Assembly (NCBI GenBank): GCA_031275535.1
Contig: JAISOR010000114.1
Location: 1-12,992, forward strand
Source of the DNA: Treponema sp.
GTDB lineage: Bacteria; Spirochaetota; Spirochaetia; Treponematales; Breznakiellaceae
Reading direction: 5' to 3'
DNA: 12,992 nt
The notes beneath the pieces were generated by a model. That model had not been told where the DNA came from. It saw only the letters and a list, made by a program, of their open reading frames with translations, and did not search any database. Below are positions 1 through 7,170 of the stretch, one piece after another (position 1 is the first letter of the stretch; every line of letters starts with the position of its first letter). The position numbers and the translations under genes are program-made.

Positions 1-1
1 A

Positions 2-157
2 TCCCCCAAGAAGACCAGCGGCCCCCATATCCAGTTTCTCGCCGCCATCGGCGCGGTGCTGGACAACGAAGAAGTCCGCCAGGAGCTGATCAGCGCCCCC
101 TCCACATACAGGGCCGCCGCCCTGCTGCGGGGCAGCCCGCCGGTAAAGGGGAAATAA
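2..157 (+). CDS. PTS EIIA type-2 / PtsN-like protein, C-terminal fragment
   Basis: This open frame enters from the left edge and ends at TAA 155-157, giving the last 51 residues of a protein. The fragment has the helix pattern seen at the end of fructose/nitrogen-type PTS IIA domains: a His-Ile-Gln-Phe-Leu-Ala start, an Asp-Asn-Glu-Glu-Val-Arg turn, then Leu-Ile-Ser-Ala. It stops soon after the domain would end. The active-site His lies outside the window. Family knowledge: PtsN-type IIA proteins take phosphate from HPr or NPr and often regulate rather than transport. HPr and HPr kinase genes 5.5 kb away fit a regulatory PTS in this organism. The gene converges on mntP with about 44 bases between stop codons. 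The family call is moderately secure; PtsN versus a sugar IIA cannot be decided from this fragment. Confidence 0.6.
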   Translation, partial: SPKKTSGPHIQFLAAIGAVLDNEEVRQELISAPSTYRAAALLRGSPPVKGK

Positions 158-161
158 GCCC

Positions 162-199
162 CGGCGTGGTAAGACGCCGTGCCCCGGGAGGGTCCCGGG
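162..199. terminator. Two adjacent GC hairpins between convergent genes
   Basis: Two inverted repeats fill the gap between the ptsN-like stop and the mntP stop. The first has 6 bp arms at 162-167 and 174-179 around a 6-base loop. The second has 7 bp arms at 183-189 and 193-199 around GGG. Neither is followed by a clear T-run on either strand, so this is not a textbook intrinsic terminator. Position between two converging 3' ends suggests bidirectional termination or 3'-end protection, which is inference. Confidence 0.4.
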
Positions 200-201
200 A
201 T

Positions 202-813
202 CTAGAAAAACAGGTGTTCGATTATTATCTTTGTCCCGATGCCGATAAGGATAAGCCCCCCCACCAATGGGGCGCCCCTTTCAAACAGCACGCCCAGGCG
301 CTTCCCAAACTCAAAACCCGTAAGGCAGACCAGGAAGGTGATGGTCCCGATGAGCGCCGCGCTTCCCCAAATGCCCTGGCTGAGGATGCTGAAAGAAAGG
401 CCGATGGCCAGGGCGTCGATACTGGTGGCCAGGGACAGGGTAAGAAGGGCCCCCAGGCTGCGGATATCCCTTCCATTGTCCTCTTCCCGCTCTGTTTCCG
501 GCGTCTCCCCCGCAGGGTCATCTCCCTTATGCTTTGCGGATCTTCCCTTTTTTAGCCCTTCCCGGATCATCCTGCCCCCCACAAGGGCCAGGAGGATAAA
601 GGCGACCCAGTGATCGTAGGCCTCAATATAGGAAACAAAGGTCCTTCCCAGGTACCAGCCGGCCAGGGGCATGATAAACTGGAAGAGGCCGAAGAAGAAA
701 GACGCCCGGATCGCATGGAAGGGTTTTAGGTTTCGGATACAGATACCGGAACTGAGGGAAACCGCAAAGGCGTCCATGGAAAGGCTCAAACCGATAAGTA
801 CCGTGGAACCCAT
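202..813 (-). CDS. mntP: Manganese efflux pump MntP family (DUF204)
   Basis: This 203-residue protein is mostly hydrophobic, with about six membrane helices arranged as two related halves. Each half has the family's acidic motif: Ser-Met-Asp-Ala-Phe near residues 12-16 (D14) and Ser-Ile-Asp-Ala-Leu near 131-135 (D133). Between the halves, residues 88-116 form a charged, probably cytoplasmic loop longer than I expect for the family. MntP proteins export Mn(II) across the inner membrane and protect against manganese overload. The ATG at 811-813 sits 19 bases after the holA stop, so the gene is probably the last of the hprK operon. No manganese (yybP-ykoY) riboswitch can precede it in that gap, so any metal control would have to come from elsewhere. 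The ribosome site is weak. Confidence 0.9.
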   Translation of the reverse strand: MGSTVLIGLSLSMDAFAVSLSSGICIRNLKPFHAIRASFFFGLFQFIMPLAGWYLGRTFVSYIEAYDHWVAFILLALVGGRMIREGLKKGRSAKHKGDDPAGETPETEREEDNGRDIRSLGALLTLSLATSIDALAIGLSFSILSQGIWGSAALIGTITFLVCLTGFEFGKRLGVLFERGAPLVGGLILIGIGTKIIIEHLFF

Positions 814-832
814 GGTTAAAGCCCGCCGCTGC

Positions 833-1828
833 TTAATAATAACGCCATACTTCCCTCGGATGCTCCGGGCCCAGAATAAGCTTGTAGAGCAACAGATCCA
901 TCAGAATCGCCTCGGGCGCGGAACCGGCGGAACGGATAAGAATATCAAATTCCGCAATCAGGGCAAGGCCCGCGGCGGCGGCCGCCTCGGAATAACGCCT
1001 GGCCGCCGCCGCATAATCCTTCCGGGCCAGGGAAGAGGCAAGGCCTATTTTTTTGAATTCAAACTCGTCGTGTATGCCGGATTCAACCAGGCCTATATAG
1101 TTCTGAAGTTTCCGGTAACACCAGGTCAGGCCCGCCAGAATAGCCTGGGGCGTTTCTTTGGCCGCCAGAAGGGTATGCAGGGTCTCAATGCTCCTGGGCA
1201 GATCCCCCCCCGCAATCCGGGAGAAGAGGGTAAAGGCCGATTCTTCCCGGGTATGGGAAAGCCATTTTTCCACATCCTCCGCGCCCAGGGCCCTGTCCTT
1301 GCCCACAAAGAGCATGAGCCGGGAACATTCCCGCCTGAGGCTGTCGGTGTTGTTCTCTACCATTTCCAGGATGGCCTCTATGCCCTCTTCGTATATGCGA
1401 TACCCCTGCCGCCGGAAAAAAGAACTGATCCACTCGGTCTTCCGGTTTTCAAAAAGCTCCCAGAATATCCGTTTAGCCTCCCGGGGAACGGTTTCTTCCA
1501 GGCCCTTATAGATGCCGGTAGTTTCGGAGATGAGAATAAGGGTGGTCCCCTCCGGGGGCGACCCCATGCAGGCGGCCAGGAGTTCCACATCTTCCTTTTT
1601 TTTAATAAGCTCGGCGTTTTTTATAAAAAAGAGGCGGGTATCGGAAAAGAGGGACCCGTTCCGCAGAATGGAAACCATATCCGTAACCGGCGTTTCCCCG
1701 GCATAAAAGGAGGTCTCCTCCGGGTCGGTTCCGTGTTTTTTTCGGATACTTTCCCTAAGCTCATTAATGGCGTCCTGTTTCTCGCCATATTCGGGTCCCA
1801 GAAAAAGAAGACACCTGCCTTTTGCCAT
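833..1828 (-). CDS. holA: DNA polymerase III delta subunit
   Basis: This 331-residue protein matches HolA in length and layout. It opens with a Leu-Phe-Leu-Gly-Pro-Glu-Tyr-Gly strand-turn in place of an active Walker A, as is usual for delta. An AAA+-like body follows with the typical 'rLffIknaElikkkedvE' stretch near residues 65-82, and a helical collar with Leu-Leu-Ala-Ala-Lys-Glu-Thr near 222. Delta opens the beta sliding clamp within the clamp-loader complex at the replication fork. The ATG at 1826-1828 lies 6 bases after the lexA stop, and its GAGG ribosome site overlaps that stop. It therefore appears translationally linked to lexA. Placement of a replication gene after an SOS repressor is unusual but may be only operon packing. 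Confidence 0.88.
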   Translation of the reverse strand: MAKGRCLLFLGPEYGEKQDAINELRESIRKKHGTDPEETSFYAGETPVTDMVSILRNGSLFSDTRLFFIKNAELIKKKEDVELLAACMGSPPEGTTLILISETTGIYKGLEETVPREAKRIFWELFENRKTEWISSFFRRQGYRIYEEGIEAILEMVENNTDSLRRECSRLMLFVGKDRALGAEDVEKWLSHTREESAFTLFSRIAGGDLPRSIETLHTLLAAKETPQAILAGLTWCYRKLQNYIGLVESGIHDEFEFKKIGLASSLARKDYAAAARRYSEAAAAAGLALIAEFDILIRSAGSAPEAILMDLLLYKLILGPEHPREVWRYY

Positions 1829-1834
1829 GGCTCC

Positions 1835-2446
1835 TCAATATGAACGGATCACATGGCTTAAGCGTCCGAGAATACGGGCGTTCTGGGTATAGATAGGTTT
1901 ATAAGCCTTATTTTCCGGCTCCAGCCGGATCCGGGTGCTTTCCTTAAAGAACCGTTTTAGGGTTACCGCCTCGTCCACCACGGCGACCACAATATCCTTA
2001 TTGTCAACCATTTCCCGCTTTTCAATAACCGCAATATCCCCGTCCATAATACCCGCGCCGGTCATGGAATCGCCCCGGACCTTTAAGGCAAAATAATAGC
2101 CGTTCTTTTTCAGCAGGGAATGATGGATAGGGATAGTGCCGTCCCAGTTCTCTTCAGCCAGGATGGGCTTCCCCGCCGCAACGGTCCCCAGAAGGGGAAC
2201 CTCCACAAAGAATTCCCCCTCCGGCTCCTCCTTGGGTTTGATAATTTCTATGGTCCTGGACTTTTTGTCCCCAAACCGCAGGCAGCCCTTCTTCCGCAAA
2301 GCATCCAGATGATCATAGGCCCCCTTAACGGAGATTGAAAAATGCGCCCCTATTTCCCTTATCGTTGGCGGATAGGCATGGCTGTTGATATACTCCGTGA
2401 TGAAGACCAATATTTCCCGTTGCCGCTGGGTAAGTTCTTTCATCAT
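1835..2446 (-). CDS. lexA: LexA SOS repressor
   Basis: This 203-residue protein is a complete LexA. Residues 1-65 form the winged helix-turn-helix, with Tyr-Pro-Pro-Thr-Ile-Arg-Glu-Ile at 25-32 and the recognition segment near 38-53. The self-cleavage bond is Ala91-Gly92 in the Val-Ala-Ala-Gly-Lys-Pro context. The catalytic dyad is Ser127 (Gly-Asp-Ser-Met) and Lys164 (Thr-Leu-Lys-Arg), 37 residues apart as in E. coli LexA. LexA represses DNA-damage genes until RecA filaments trigger autocleavage. The ATG at 2444-2446 overlaps the TGA of the upstream ntrC-like gene (ATGA), with an AAGGA ribosome site inside that gene. Usually lexA has its own autoregulated promoter; I saw no Bacillus-type GAAC-N4-GTTC box near this start, so its control is unclear. 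Confidence 0.95.
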   Translation of the reverse strand: MMKELTQRQREILVFITEYINSHAYPPTIREIGAHFSISVKGAYDHLDALRKKGCLRFGDKKSRTIEIIKPKEEPEGEFFVEVPLLGTVAAGKPILAEENWDGTIPIHHSLLKKNGYYFALKVRGDSMTGAGIMDGDIAVIEKREMVDNKDIVVAVVDEAVTLKRFFKESTRIRLEPENKAYKPIYTQNARILGRLSHVIRSY

Positions 2447-3864
2447 TCTGTCCTTACCGAATCCCCGTGTCCGGCTGCCCCGGGTACGATGATTCCGTAT
2501 TTTCGTAATTTAGCGTGCAGATTACTTGGATAAAGACCAATGGCCTCCGCAGTCCGGGATATTATACCACCATTCTGCGAAAACCGGAATGCTAAATAAT
2601 GCTTTTCGAACAATTCTTTTGCTTCATTGTAATTCGCCTTTAGTATATCCGGGGGAAGCCGGTTTTGAAAAGCCGTCTGGGACGATTTTTTTCGATTTTC
2701 CGCTATTTCCGGGTTTTCCTTGAGCAGCCCCCTAAGGGTTTCCTCCATGAGCCGGTCCCCGTCGTACATCACCGCTATCCGTTCCGCCAGGTTTTTAAGC
2801 TCCCGCACATTTCCCGGCCAGCCATAGGTCTTTAGAAACTGTATGGCCCCCTCGTCCAGTTCAATCTTTCCGGCCCCCGTTTCCCGCAAAAAGTGATAGA
2901 GCATGAGCGGTATGTCTTCGGGCCGTTCCCGCAGGGGGGGCAGGCGGATGGGGATTACATTCAGCCTAAAATAAAGGTCCTGCCTGAACCGGCCCCTTTC
3001 ACATTCCCTTTCCAGGTTCTTATTGGTGGCGGCCACAATGCGGACATCGGTGGTAATGGTTTTTTCCCCCCCCACCCGTTCAATCCGCTGTTCCTGAATA
3101 ACCCGGAGGACCTTGGCCTGGGCGGTAAGGGACATATCCCCAATTTCATCCAGAAAAAGGGTCCCCCGGTGGGCAAGCTCAAAACGGCCCCGCCGCCCGG
3201 AGACGGCGTCGGTAAAGGCCCCCTTTTCATGGCCGAAAAGCTCGCTTTCAATAAGGGTATCGGGAATGGCCGCACAGTTGACCGCCACAAAGGGCTTATC
3301 CACCCGGGCGGAACCCCGGTGGATGGCCCGGGCGACCAGCTCTTTTCCCGTCCCGTTTTCCCCGCTGATGAGGATCCGGGCGTCGCTGGCCGCGGCCTGT
3401 TTTATGAGGCCCCGGATCTCCGTGATCGCCGGGCTGACGCCGATAATATCCTCCTGGGGGAGGAGGGCGTTCTTTTTCAGATCCGTGTTTTCTTCCCGTA
3501 GCTGCTGGAGGGTAATGGCGTTACGGCTTACCGTAAGCACCTTGTCCAGGGAAAGGGGTTTTTCCAGAAAATCGAAGGCCCCCAGTTTAACCGCCCGCAC
3601 CGCCATATCCACATTGGCGTGGCCGGAAATAACCACCACCTCGAGATTCGGCCACTGTTCCCGGATCCGCTCCAGGGCCTCCATGCCCCCTAAATTGGGA
3701 AGCAGCACATCCAAAAAAACAAGATTAACGGATTCCCGGCCCAGGATCTCCAAGCCGACAAGGGCATCTTCTGCGGTATATACCTGGTAGTGTTCATCCT
3801 CCAGGATCGAGGCCAGGGTTTTACGGATTCCCGGTTCATCATCGATGATTAAGATATTTGTCAT
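2443..3864 (-). CDS. NtrC-family sigma-54-dependent response regulator
   Basis: This 473-residue protein has the full three-domain layout. The receiver (1-115) has acidic pocket D8/D9, phosphoacceptor D52, switch Ser80 and Lys102. The AAA+ domain (about 140-375) has Walker A Gly-Glu-Asn-Gly-Thr-Gly-Lys at 168-174, Walker B Asp239-Glu240, and a sigma-54 contact loop at 215-220 reading GAFTDA rather than GAFTGA. A Fis-type helix-turn-helix occupies about 428-460. It should activate sigma-54 RNA polymerase from distant sites once phosphorylated. Its start overlaps the stop of the kinase gene by 4 bases, so the two form a cognate pair. Targets are unknown; I found no convincing sigma-54 promoter in the window. 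A G8A6 run (on the coding strand) falls near residues 264-268. Confidence 0.93.
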   Translation of the reverse strand: MTNILIIDDEPGIRKTLASILEDEHYQVYTAEDALVGLEILGRESVNLVFLDVLLPNLGGMEALERIREQWPNLEVVVISGHANVDMAVRAVKLGAFDFLEKPLSLDKVLTVSRNAITLQQLREENTDLKKNALLPQEDIIGVSPAITEIRGLIKQAAASDARILISGENGTGKELVARAIHRGSARVDKPFVAVNCAAIPDTLIESELFGHEKGAFTDAVSGRRGRFELAHRGTLFLDEIGDMSLTAQAKVLRVIQEQRIERVGGEKTITTDVRIVAATNKNLERECERGRFRQDLYFRLNVIPIRLPPLRERPEDIPLMLYHFLRETGAGKIELDEGAIQFLKTYGWPGNVRELKNLAERIAVMYDGDRLMEETLRGLLKENPEIAENRKKSSQTAFQNRLPPDILKANYNEAKELFEKHYLAFRFSQNGGIISRTAEAIGLYPSNLHAKLRKYGIIVPGAAGHGDSVRTE

Positions 3865-5717
3865 ACATTACCCTGGTCCTTTTCGTCCCCCGCCCCGGGC
3901 TCGTCTATGGGTAAATCAATAAAAAAGGTCGTCCCCGCCCCTTCCGTTGAATTAAACCAGATAGTTCCGCCATGGTCATTCACAATCCGTTCCACAATGG
4001 GAAGCCCAAGCCCTGTTCCCGATTCTTTAGTGGTAAAATAGGGGGTAAAAACATGGGGAACATCCTGCCCGCCGATGCCTTTTCCGGTATCCCTAACGCT
4101 TAGTCTACAATAGCGGCTCTCCCGCTTTTTGACAAGATCGGTTCTGATCTCGATGCGTCCCCGGTTATCCATGGCGTCGATTCCGTTGATAATAAGATTG
4201 GTGAGGATCTGGGCGATATACCGTTTGTCTATCTTTACCAAAATATCGCTTCCCACATGCTCAATGTCGAACTGAACGTCGGGATAGGAAGTCCGGTAGG
4301 GGATGATGGTATTTTCTACTATTTCCCGTAATCCGGTCCACTCCTGGGAGGGGTCGATGGGCCTGGAAAGGGTTCTGAATTCGTTAAGCAGGGTGGATAA
4401 ACTCTCCACCTCCTGGATGATTGCCAGCATGGATTCTTCCAGAATCTCGTTGATCCGCTCCGGCTCATTCCTCCACCGGCGCAGGACCCGTTCGGCCGAA
4501 AGTTTTATAGGGGTCAGGGGGTTTTTTATCTCATGGGCCAGCTGCTGGGCCATGCTCTGCCAGATCGATATTTTTTCAGACCGGACCAGGGCCATCCGGG
4601 ATTTTTCCAGGTCCTGTACCATGGCATTAAATGAACTGATCAGGAGCCCCAGTTCATCCCCGGGCCGGGAGAGGATCTGGATGGAGAAATTCCCGTCCGC
4701 CACCCGCCGGGTAGCTTCGGCCAGTTCAATAATGGGCTGGGTAACTTTTTCGGAAAAGGAGATGGTAATGATAACCGTCATGAGCAGGGTGGGGAAAAGA
4801 AAGATCCCGTAGTAATATACCAGGAGGAGCCGTATATTTGAACTGAGGGCGTCAATGGTTTCAAAGCGGGCCTGTTCGTTTTCGATGGTTTCAATGGATC
4901 CGTCAAAGCCCTCTCCCAGGCTAAAGCTTATGATCCGGATCATATCCCTTTCAGGATACATGATATACCGGATGGTATCGATGTCCCTGGGCATCTCCCG
5001 GGGGACAAAACCCCGCTGGGTATTCGGCGGATTCCTGAGTCTCCGGGAGGGCTTGCCCGCAAAGGCCCGCTCGGTCCAGCCCCCCTCCGGATTCACCCGG
5101 AAGTCCTGGATCGCCTCAATTTCCCTGACCGTATCCCCAAAGGGATACACCGCATCCCCAAAGGGATACGCCGTATCCCCCAGGGGGGCCGCCCCATCCT
5201 CCGCCGTCCCTTCTGAAACCGCCCGGCCGCTTTGGGCCATCAGAAGATCAAAATCATTTTCCATGACAATTTTTTCAAATCTTTCCATCATAAAGGCGTA
5301 ATTATCCAGGGCCAAATTCTGGGCATGCCGCAGGGCGGCCGGAATATTTACGGATCGCCAGAAACGTATCAGTTCATGTACCGATTGGATGGTTATAATG
5401 GTAACCGGCGTGGCGGCCAGCAGGACGGTAATAAAAAAATACTTTAGGAGCCGGGCCTGAAATTTACTCCCCGTCCGGTGGGCGATAAGATCCCGAATAA
5501 GAATGGTGATGGAAAATGCCAGGAATAGCAGCAGAACCGCCGGGACCGTAAAAAACACGATAAGGCTTAGCAGTTCCGGAACCTTGCCGTCCCGCAGGAT
5601 TTCGGTCAGAAAGACCCCGGAGAAGAGGATGGTAAGTATACAAAGCAGGACGTAGAGTAATATCAGACCCCGGATGTTAATAATGGACTGTTTTTGATGG
5701 ATCCTAAGGGCCTTCAC
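3861..5717 (-). CDS. NtrY-like membrane sensor histidine kinase
   Basis: This 618-residue kinase has membrane helices near residues 17-39, 52-76 and 90-112, a roughly 180-residue extracytoplasmic region, and a fourth helix near 296-322. A HAMP domain (about 320-372) and a HisKA domain with H395 in Ala-His-Glu-Ile-Lys-Asn-Pro-Leu-Thr-Pro follow, the NtrY-type H-box. The ATPase domain has N507 in the N box, G1 Asp-Thr-Gly-Lys-Gly at 543-547, an F box near 557-564 and G2 Gly-Thr-Gly-Leu-Gly-Leu at 567-572. It starts with GTG overlapping the HPr TGA (GTGA) and ends overlapping the regulator start. It should phosphorylate the NtrC-like protein. The ligand is unknown. Residues 180-200 contain three heptad copies beginning Gly-Asp, encoded by 21 bp repeats. 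Confidence 0.92.
   Translation of the reverse strand: MKALRIHQKQSIINIRGLILLYVLLCILTILFSGVFLTEILRDGKVPELLSLIVFFTVPAVLLLFLAFSITILIRDLIAHRTGSKFQARLLKYFFITVLLAATPVTIITIQSVHELIRFWRSVNIPAALRHAQNLALDNYAFMMERFEKIVMENDFDLLMAQSGRAVSEGTAEDGAAPLGDTAYPFGDAVYPFGDTVREIEAIQDFRVNPEGGWTERAFAGKPSRRLRNPPNTQRGFVPREMPRDIDTIRYIMYPERDMIRIISFSLGEGFDGSIETIENEQARFETIDALSSNIRLLLVYYYGIFLFPTLLMTVIITISFSEKVTQPIIELAEATRRVADGNFSIQILSRPGDELGLLISSFNAMVQDLEKSRMALVRSEKISIWQSMAQQLAHEIKNPLTPIKLSAERVLRRWRNEPERINEILEESMLAIIQEVESLSTLLNEFRTLSRPIDPSQEWTGLREIVENTIIPYRTSYPDVQFDIEHVGSDILVKIDKRYIAQILTNLIINGIDAMDNRGRIEIRTDLVKKRESRYCRLSVRDTGKGIGGQDVPHVFTPYFTTKESGTGLGLPIVERIVNDHGGTIWFNSTEGAGTTFFIDLPIDEPGAGDEKDQGNV
5131..5190 (-). repeat. 21 bp in-frame tandem repeat inside kinase sensor domain
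   Basis: Three units of 21, 21 and about 18 bases begin at 5131, 5152 and 5173. They encode Gly-Asp-Thr-Ala-Tyr-Pro-Phe-like heptads in the kinase's extracytoplasmic region. The first unit contains a perfect inverted repeat, GTATCCC and GGGATAC separated by four bases. The second unit has one mismatch in that stem and the third is degenerate. Copy-number change would stay in frame. Confidence 0.85.
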
Positions 5718-5980
5718 TCTTCCTCGAATTTTGAATCGAAGAGGCGGACTATGGCTTCCACCGCCTCCGCCTCGTCCTCTCCCTCGGCAATGACGGTTAA
5801 TTCCGTGCCGTATGCCGCACCCAGGGTGAGGAGCCCCATGATGGATTTTCCGTTGATCCGATCCGTTCCTTTTTCCAGATAAATATTAGACTTAAAATCC
5901 TTCGCGGCCTGTACCAGCATCGCCGACGGACGGGCGTGGATTCCGGCCCTGTTTTTTATTGTTACTTTCTGTTCGACCAT
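5714..5980 (-). CDS. ptsH: HPr, PTS phosphocarrier / regulatory protein
   Basis: This 88-residue protein is a canonical HPr. His15 lies in Gly-Ile-His-Ala-Arg-Pro (13-18), the site phosphorylated by enzyme I. Ser46 lies in Asn-Gly-Lys-Ser-Ile-Met-Gly (43-49), the site phosphorylated by HprK, encoded 11 bases upstream. I chose the ATG at 5978-5980, preceded by an AGGGA ribosome site. The frame stays open upstream to 6049, but that extension overlaps hprK and is not HPr-like. The TGA overlaps the GTG of the kinase gene, so translation of the two is probably coupled. Presence of both phosphorylation sites supports a working HprK/HPr switch. No PTS sugar permease is visible here, so the role may be mainly regulatory, as proposed for other treponemes. 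Confidence 0.95.
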   Translation of the reverse strand: MVEQKVTIKNRAGIHARPSAMLVQAAKDFKSNIYLEKGTDRINGKSIMGLLTLGAAYGTELTVIAEGEDEAEAVEAIVRLFDSKFEEE

Positions 5981-5991
5981 ACGAATCCCTA

Positions 5992-6981
5992 CTAAATAAT
6001 ATCTTCCTGCCCAAAATATACGGAACGGGTGGTATCGCTTTCGATCCATTTGAGGATGTTCCGGTTAAATTCCTTGGCCGAGTTGTATCCCATCTTTTTA
6101 AGACGCTCGTTCATGGCCGCGGTTTCGATAATGATGGGGATATTACGGCCCGGTTTAACCGGGATTTCCAGCTTGGGGATGCTGACCCCCAGGAATTCCG
6201 CATATTTTTCTTCCGTTCCCAGGCGATCATAAATTTTTTTGGAATCCCATTCCTCCAAATTGACCACTAATTGGATTTGTTTCCGATCCCGGATGGCCCG
6301 GACCCCAAAAAGGTGGGTAATATTGATGATCCCCAGCCCCCGGATCTCCATGTGATGGCCGATAATCTTATTGGCCCCGGCCCCCATGAGGATATTCCCA
6401 TTGACGCAGCGGATCTCCACCACATCGTCGGCCACCAGCCGGTGCCCCCGTTCGATGAGTTCCAGGGCGGTTTCACTCTTGCCCACCCCGGAGTCCCCCA
6501 GGATCAGGATTCCCAGGCCATATACCTCTACCAGCACCCCATGGATGCTTTGCTGGGGGGCGAAAATATTGGAAAGGATCCGCATTAACCGGGCCGAAAA
6601 ATCCGCGGTTCCCAGATCGGTCTGGAGTATGGGACATTCGGCCCCTTCGGCCACATCAAAAAAGTTCTTATCCGGGCTAAGGTTATGGGTAAAGATACAG
6701 CAGGGAATGGAATAGGAAAACATCTGCCGGATGGTTTCAACCCGCCCTTCTTTTTCCAACTGCCGGAGGCAGGCCACTTCCCCCCGGCCAAAGAGCTGTA
6801 CCCGCTGGGATGCGAAGGATTCGTAAAATCCGAGCAGGGCAAGTCCCGGACGGTTAAGATCGGGGATATTAATCTCCCGGGACAGCCCTTTCCGGCCCCC
6901 TATGCAGTGGAGGTTAAGGGAATTATGCTCCTTTAGATCTATGTCGATTAAATCCAGGACGGTAAACTGCTTCACAGCCAT
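5992..6981 (-). CDS. hprK: HPr kinase/phosphorylase
   Basis: This 329-residue protein has both HprK domains. The N-terminal part includes Asn-Arg-Pro-Gly-Leu-Ala-Leu at 43-49. The catalytic part has His147, a Walker A Gly-Asp-Ser-Gly-Val-Gly-Lys-Ser at 162-169, Asp185-Asp186, and the family signature Glu-Ile-Arg-Gly-Leu-Gly at 212-217. A loop follows with Pro-Val-Lys-Pro-Gly-Arg at 274-279. The enzyme phosphorylates and dephosphorylates HPr at Ser46 in response to energy state. It is the first gene of the seven-gene minus-strand run. The ATG at 6979-6981 has no ribosome site; a promoter -10 box ends 6 bases before it, so the mRNA may be leaderless. The start is supported by family alignment of the first strand and helix. 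Confidence 0.95.
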   Translation of the reverse strand: MAVKQFTVLDLIDIDLKEHNSLNLHCIGGRKGLSREINIPDLNRPGLALLGFYESFASQRVQLFGRGEVACLRQLEKEGRVETIRQMFSYSIPCCIFTHNLSPDKNFFDVAEGAECPILQTDLGTADFSARLMRILSNIFAPQQSIHGVLVEVYGLGILILGDSGVGKSETALELIERGHRLVADDVVEIRCVNGNILMGAGANKIIGHHMEIRGLGIINITHLFGVRAIRDRKQIQLVVNLEEWDSKKIYDRLGTEEKYAEFLGVSIPKLEIPVKPGRNIPIIIETAAMNERLKKMGYNSAKEFNRNILKWIESDTTRSVYFGQEDII

Positions 6982-6987
6982 AGAAAT

Positions 6988-7016
6988 ATCATATACTAAA
7001 ACAAGGGGCCTTGCAA
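6988..7016 (-). promoter_or_regulatory. Sigma-70-type promoter of hprK operon
   Basis: On the minus strand, TTGCAA (7011-7016) is followed by a 17-base spacer and TATGAT (6988-6993). Only six bases separate the -10 box from the hprK ATG, so transcription would start at or next to the A of the start codon. A second TTGCAA lies at 7025-7030; both are palindromes and could also bind a regulator. Confidence 0.65.
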
Positions 7017-7032
7017 TGCGCCTCTTGCAACG

Positions 7033-7041
7033 CCCCCCCCC
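7033..7041. repeat. C9 homopolymer tract in divergent promoter region
   Basis: Nine cytosines directly abut the TTGACA -35 box of the rightward promoter. They also lie about 17 bases upstream of the leftward hprK -35 box. Such tracts slip during replication; see the finding on promoter tracts. Confidence 0.9.
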
Positions 7042-7070
7042 TTGACAAGATTATTTTCCAATATTAAACT
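7042..7070 (+). promoter_or_regulatory. Strong sigma-70-type promoter of STAS/ATPase operon
   Basis: A perfect TTGACA (7042-7047) is followed by a 17-base spacer and TAAACT (7065-7070). Predicted start is near 7077, leaving an AT-rich 5' leader of about 94 bases before the STAS gene. A weak hairpin (CGGAT/ATCCG near 7089-7108) lies in that leader; I do not recognise a riboswitch. Confidence 0.7.
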
Positions 7071-7170
7071 ATGTATGATAAAAGAAGGCGGATGGGTGTA
7101 CGTATCCGGGCTATTATTTAGAGAAATTTAAAAGCATTGTTAGTTAAACGACATTTTAAGTAGGAATAAT

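Noticed and set aside
814..835. Manganese riboswitch before mntP
   Set aside because: The gap to holA is only 19 bases, too short for a yybP-ykoY element.
671..1843. Long 390-codon + strand frame
   Set aside because: It lies antisense to holA and mntP, has no domain I recognise, and its composition mirrors the GC-rich minus-strand genes.
2893..3790. Two + strand frames of about 200 codons
   Set aside because: They are antisense to the clearly coding ntrC-like gene and show low-complexity Pro/Gly or Arg/Ser content.
6982..7170. Sigma-54 promoter in the hprK/STAS intergenic region
   Set aside because: No GG-N10-GC pair with flanking consensus was found; the sigma-70-type boxes fit better.
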